Source: Ashinkailepas kermadecensis
Lineage: Eukaryota; Arthropoda; Thecostraca; Neolepadidae
Assembly (NCBI GenBank): GCA_034440615.1
Contig: JAOTOM010005147.1
Span: 443,501 to 507,500 of the forward strand
DNA length: 64,000 nt
Reading direction: 5' to 3'
The notes below the pieces were generated by a model, which saw only the letters and a program-made list of their open reading frames with translations, had not been told where the DNA came from and did no database searches. This document shows positions 59,240 to 64,000 of the stretch, piece after piece (within the stretch, counting starts at the first letter, position 1; each line of letters opens with the position of its first letter). Made by a program: the position numbers and the translations under genes.

Positions 59240-62010
59240 CCGCAGGCGGGAGGCGGCAACGGCACGCTGGGGGCGGTGACGGAGGTGGGAAGCGGTGACG
59301 GAGGCGGTGACGGAGGCGGTGACGGAGGCGGTGACGGAGGCGGGAGGCGGTGACGGAGGCGGTGACGGAGGCGGGAGGCGGTGACGGAGGTGGGAGGCGG
59401 TGACGGAGGCGGTGACGGAGGCGGTGACGGAGGTGGGAGGCGGTGACGGAGGCGGTGACGGAGGCGGGAGGCGGTGACGGAGGCGGTGACGGAGGCGGGA
59501 GGCGGTGACGGAGGTGGGAGGCGGTGACGGAGGCGGTGACGGAGGCGGGAGGCGGTGACGGAGGCGGGAGGCGGTGACGGAGGCGGGAGGCGGTGACTGA
59601 GGGCGAGAGGCTGTGACTGTAGGCGGGAGGCGGTGACGGAGGCGGTGACTGAGGGCGGGAGGCGGTGACTGTAGGCGGAAGGCGGTGACTGTAGGCGGGA
59701 GGCGGTGACGGAGGCGGGAGGCGGTGACTGTAGGCGGTGACTGAGGGCGGGAGGCGGTGACTGTAGGCGGAAGGCGGTGACAGAGGCGGGAGGCGGTGAC
59801 GGATGCGGGAGGCGGTGACTGTAGGCGGGAGACGGTGACTGTAGGCGGGAGGCGGTGACTGAGGGCGGGAGGTGGTGACTGTAGGTGGGAGGCGGTGACG
59901 GAGGGCGGGAGGCGGTGACGGAGGCGGGAGGCGGTGACGGAGGCGGGAGGCGGTGACTATAGGCGGGAGGCGGTGACTGTAGGCGGGAGGAGGTGACTGT
60001 AGGCGGGAGGCGGTGACTGTAGGCGGGAGGAGGTGACTGTAGGCGGGAGGAGGTGACTGTAGGCGGGAGGCGGTGACTGTAGGCGGGAGGCGGTGACGGT
60101 AGGCGGGAGGAGGTGACTGTAGGCGGGAGGCGGTGATGGTAGGCGGGAGGCGGTGACGGCACGCTGGAGGCGGTGACTGTAGGCTGGGGGCGGTGACGGA
60201 GGCGGGAGGCGATGACGGCACGCTGGAGGCGGTGACTGTAGGCGGGAGGCGGTGACTGAGGGCGGGAGGCGGTGACTTTAGGCGGAAGGCGGTGACTATA
60301 GGCGGAAGGCGGTGACGGGAGGCGGGAGGAGGTGACTGTAGGCGGGAGGCGGTGATGGTAGGCGGGAGGCGGTGACGGGAGGCGGGAGGAGGTGACTGTA
60401 GGCGGGGGGCGGTGACTGTAGGCGGGAGGCGATGACGGCACGCTGGAGGCGATGACTGTAGGCGGAAGGCGGTGACGGTAGGCGGGAGGCGGTGACGGCA
60501 CGCTGGAGGCGGTGACTGTAGGCTGGGGGCGGTGACTGTAGGCGGGAGGCGATGACGGCACGCTGGAGGCGGTGACTGTAGGCGGAAGGCGGTGACGGGA
60601 GGCGGGAGGCGGTGACTGTAGGCTGGGGGCGGTGACGGAGGCGGGAGGCGGTGACGGCACGCTGGAGGCGGTGACTGTAGGCTGGGGGCGGTGACTGTAG
60701 GCTGGAGGCGGTGACTGTAGGCTGGGGGCGGTGACGGAGGCGGGTGGCGATGACGGCACGCTGGAGGCGGTGACTGTAGGCGGGAGGCGGTGACTGAGGG
60801 CGGGAGGCGGTGACTGTAGGCGGAAGGCGGTGACGGAGGCGGGAGGCGGTGACGGATGCGGGAGGTGGTGACTGTAGGCGGGAGACGGTGACTGTAGGCG
60901 GGAGGCGGTGACTGAGGGCGGGAGGTGGTGACTGTAGGTGGGAGGCGGTGACGGAGGGCGGGAGGCGGTGACGGAGGCGGGAGGCGGTGACGGAGGCGGG
61001 AGGCGGTGACTATAGGCGGGAGGCGGTGACTGTAGGCGGGAGGAGGTGACTGTAGGCGGGAGGCGGTGACTGTAGGCGGGAGGCGGTGACGGTAGGCGGG
61101 AGGAGGTGACTGTAGGCGGGAGGCGATGACGGCACGCTGGAGGCGGTGACTGTAGGCGGGAGGCGGTGACTGAGGGCGGGAGGCGGTGACTTTAGGCGGA
61201 AGGCGGTGACTATAGGCGGAAGGCGGTGACGGTAGGCGGGAGGAGGTGACTGTAGGCGGGAGGCGGTGACGGTAGGCGGGAGGCGGTGACGGCACGCTGG
61301 AGGCGGTGACTGTAGGCTGGGGGCGGTGACGGAGGCGGGAGGCGATGACGGCACGCTGGAGGCGGTGACTGTAGGCGGGAGGCGGTGACTGAGGGCGGGA
61401 GGCGGTGACTTTAGGCGGAAGGCGGTGACTATAGGCGGAAGGCGGTGACGGGAGGCGGGAGGAGGTGACTGTAGGCGGGAGGCGGTGATGGTAGGCGGGA
61501 GGCGGTGACGGCACGCTGGAGGCGGTGACTGTAGGCGGGAGGCGATGACGGCACGCTGGAGGCGATGACTGTAGGCGGGAGGCGGTGACTGTAGGTGGGA
61601 GGCGGTGACTGAGGGCGGGAGGCGGTGACTGTAGGCGGAAGGCGGTGACGGAGGCGGGAGGCGGTGACGGATGCGGGAGGTGGTGACTGTAGGTGGGAGG
61701 CGGTGACGGAGGGCGGGAGGCGGTGACGGAGGCGGGAGGCGGTGACGGAGGCGGGAGGCGGTGACTATAGGCGGGAGGCGGTGACTGTAGGCGGGAGGCG
61801 GTGACTGTAGGCGGGAGGAGGTGACTGTAGGCGGGAGGCGGTGACGGTAGGCGGGAGGCGGTGACTGTAGGCGGGAGGCGGTGACGGCACGCTGGGGGCG
61901 GTGACTGTAGGCGGAAGGCGGTGACGGTAGGCGGGATGAGGTGACTGTAGGCGGGAGGCGGTGACGGCCCGCTGGAGGCGGTGACTGTAGGCGGGAGGCG
62001 GTGACAGCAG
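59240..62010. repeat. 2.8-kb purine-rich minisatellite with higher-order structure
   Basis: Interchangeable units of 19-20 bp (GGCGGGAGGCGGTGACTGTA, GGCGGGAGGCGGTGACGGA) and 12 bp (GGCGGTGACGGA), plus a GGTGACGGCACGCTGGAGGC variant. The left 400 bp are mainly the short form. Rare markers such as GTGACGGATGCGGGAGG recur at about 59798, 60850 and 61667 with similar neighbours, showing large segmental duplications. The minus strand is almost stop-free, giving Pro/Ser/His-rich open frames up to 955 codons that are not credible genes. Confidence 0.95.
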
Positions 62011-62399
62011 GAAGGGGGCGGCGCCGATGGCACGCAGATGGCGTCGCCGCGGGAGCCAGGCCGTTTTTCGCTGTCCGGAGCCAGGCCGACGCCACAAAAA
62101 CTGACTAGGCAATTTTCGAACCCGACTCAGAGTGAAAGGAGTCTCCCTTTAAGAGGATTTAGCAGTGCGTGGACAGGTAGGATGACCATGTTTTTCGCTG
62201 CCGCTCGCTCGTTTGATCAACACAAGTCCGCTGCCGGCGAATTGTCTGACAAACGTGAAAAACGCGCCACGTTTGACGTCAGTCCAGCGTGATTTCGCAA
62301 CCGAGGCACGCCCTGGTTTTTGCAGTTTGTTTGAAAGCCGGCGATTTCACGGGGGCAGACGTCAAAGCCGGCGCGACGCGCATCACTTGGCGTCGGTCG
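62011..62399. other. spacer, no gene seen
   Basis: GC-rich unique sequence between two arrays, without a recognised feature. Confidence 0.4.
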
Positions 62400-63030
62400 G
62401 ACAACCTCGTCAGCCGCCCGGGACATCAACCGACCTGCAGACTGTCTCATCAGCCGTCCGGGGCGCTCACCGACCTTCGGACTGTCTCGTCAGCCGCCCG
62501 GGGCGCTCACCGACCTGCAGACTGTCTCGTCAGCCGCCCGGGGCGCTCACCGACCTGCAGACTGTCTCGTCAGTCGTCCGAGGCGCTCACCGACCTTCGG
62601 ACTGTCTCGTCAGCCGCCCGGGGCGCCCACCGACCTTCGGACTGTCTCGTCAGCCGCCCGGGGCGCCCACCGACCTGCAGACTGTCTCGTCAGCCGCCCG
62701 GGGCGCCCACCGACCTGCAGACTGTCTCGTCAGCCGCCCGGGGCGCCCACCGACCTGCAGACTGTCTCGTCAGCCGCCCGGGGCGCTCACCGACCTGCAG
62801 ACTGTCTCGTCAGCCGCCCGGGGCGCCCACCGACCTGCGGCAGGTCTCGCCAGCCGTCTGGGGCGCTCACCGACCTGCGGCAGGTCTCGCAAACCGTCCG
62901 GGGCGCCCACCGACCTGCAGACTGTCTCGTCAGCCGCCCGGGGCGTCAACTGACCTGCAGACTGTCTCGTCAGCCGCCCGGGGCGCCCACCGACCTGCGG
63001 ACGGTCTCGCCAGCCGTCTGGGGCGCTCGA
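62400..63030. repeat. 40-bp minisatellite, about 15 copies
   Basis: Unit CGTCAGCCGCCCGGGGCGCT plus CACCGACCTGCAGACTGTCT. Variants are CTTCGG for CTGCAG and a CGGCAGGTCTCGCCAGCC form towards the right end. Plus-strand open frames are read-throughs. Confidence 0.95.
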
Positions 63031-63699
63031 CGAAATATTAAAACTATATTACAAAAATAAACGAAATGTTACAAGTACCTACCCTGTTCGCATGCAAATC
63101 AGTGATAGTACCCTGAACAAAATAAGCACTTATCTAAATTAAGCCTAGGTAGCTACAAGACTCAATGCATTATAACACAAATATGTCATGTCAAACTCAC
63201 AATAACATCATTTAAAGCATAAAAACATGCATCAACCAAAAGCATTTTGCTTTAGCTCAGTGTGATAGGCACGCATATGCCTCGCAGCGCCCATCTAGAC
63301 GCCTAGCTATGAAATTGCACCCAGTGGCACCTAGCCCAGTGCACTCAGCTCCGTGCACTCAGCCATGTGTAGGCAGGGAGGTCGGAGGTACCTCACACCT
63401 GTACAGCTGGCCATTAATCGATCATAAGGAGAATATTTTCTTATCCAGTCCCACGGCATTACTCGCGCTAATTATTATCATGGACTTCTCCCTATTAAAC
63501 TCACATTTAGCACGTTTCAAGCCGTAATTACTCTACTTAAACCCATATTTCCAATGGAGTGTCACGTCCTCTCTAACCGTTTTCAAAAACAAGGACTTGA
63601 TTTGTCTCCGACTGCTTCGTATTTGACTATGCAGTGACATTTCGCATACATGGCCGCATGTTTTTCTTTCAGGATTAGTTTCAACGTAATTAAGCTGTC
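63031..63699. other. unique AT-rich spacer, no gene seen
   Basis: No array, TIR or convincing coding sequence. Confidence 0.4.
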
Positions 63700-63966
63700 G
63701 CCCCGGTAGCTCAGTCGATTAGAGCGCTGGCCCGCACTGGTCTCCCCTGTCCTGGCAACACAGGGTTCGAGTCGCTTCGCGCGCTCGCATTTACGGCTGG
63801 GAGGTTCAGTTAGCAGCTGGCCCGATAAGGCCGGGGACGAGCTACCGGGCGGCCGTGTCGGTGCATTGACGGCACGTTAAACTTTCGGTCAAAGTTCTGC
63901 CCTTGAACTTGAATTCATGGATCAGATGGTGGGGCCAGGGTTCACGCAACTAGCTCTGCTTAACAC
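63700..63966 (+). mobile_element. tRNA-derived SINE, copy 3
   Basis: Starts GCCCCGG. The A box TAGCTCAGTCGATTAGAGCG is at 63707-63726 and the B box GGTTCGAGTC at 63764-63773, 37 bases apart as in copy 1. The shared body (GAGCTACCGGGCGGCCGTGT, TTAAACTTTCGGTC) and the tail GGGGCCAGGGTTCACGCAAC follow. The head resembles a tRNA, but the region between the boxes does not give a normal anticodon arm and the body continues, so it is a SINE rather than a tRNA gene. Confidence 0.88.
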
Positions 63967-64000
63967 TCGCACGTCCGGCGGTCCGCGCCAACTTCGCATG

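Noticed and set aside
59166..62033. 955-codon Pro/Ser/His-rich minus-strand protein
   Set aside because: A product of a purine-rich array without minus-strand stops. Units vary in length modulo 3, and no domain or splice signals are visible.
63700..63785. Functional tRNA gene
   Set aside because: A and B boxes are present, but no proper anticodon arm or closing acceptor stem is seen, and the sequence continues into a body shared with two other copies.

Overview
This window is eukaryotic. It looks like an intergenic-rich piece of an arthropod nuclear genome, and the only intact protein-coding gene I recognise is a single-exon forkhead gene of the FoxG / sloppy-paired (slp) type on the minus strand (32104-33105). 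The arthropod call rests on the slp-like forkhead domain and its downstream Arg-Leu-rich stretch, on non-LTR retrotransposon remains, and on tRNA-derived SINEs. It is an inference; I cannot name the species.

Layout. 1-4.6 kb: a GGGTCG-rich 40-bp minisatellite, a CR1-like LINE tail, a 23-bp array and a GC-rich patch. 7-8.2 kb: a fairly young 5'-truncated LINE (minus) with one frameshift. 8.5-9.9 kb: three small arrays and a cluster of CACGTG/TGACGTCA-type sites. 9.9-11.8 kb: a decayed CR1-like LINE (plus). 13.4-14.6 kb: a 61-bp array. 14.8-18.7 kb: a 29-bp array of about 135 units. 18.8-20 kb: a 26-bp array rich in E-boxes. 21-26.6 kb: eight further arrays around a 948-bp element with terminal inverted repeats and TTA target duplications. 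29-29.8 kb: a 49-bp array. 31.7-33.9 kb: the slp/FoxG gene in a CpG-rich island, with a 17-bp array just upstream. 34.5-39.6 kb: mostly unique AT-richer sequence. 39.7-47.9 kb: 21-, 41-, 39- and 56-bp arrays plus (TA)n and (GA)n. 51-57.7 kb: degenerate arrays, two SINEs and local duplications. 59.2-63 kb: a 2.8-kb purine-rich array and a 40-bp array. 63.7 kb: a third SINE.

Most long open frames here are not genes. They are read-throughs of tandem repeats whose units lack stop codons, and in the 29-bp array the consensus is open in all six frames.

The most distinctive observations are: (i) a SINE whose tRNA head has been split by exactly seven extra 29-bp units between its A and B boxes; (ii) a two-length (18/23 bp) array with a 187-bp higher-order repeat; (iii) the very high density of unrelated minisatellite families around one developmental regulator; (iv) the TIR/TTA element; (v) E-box-dense arrays. 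I see no operon, CRISPR array, viral gene, toxin gene or multi-gene system that can be supported.
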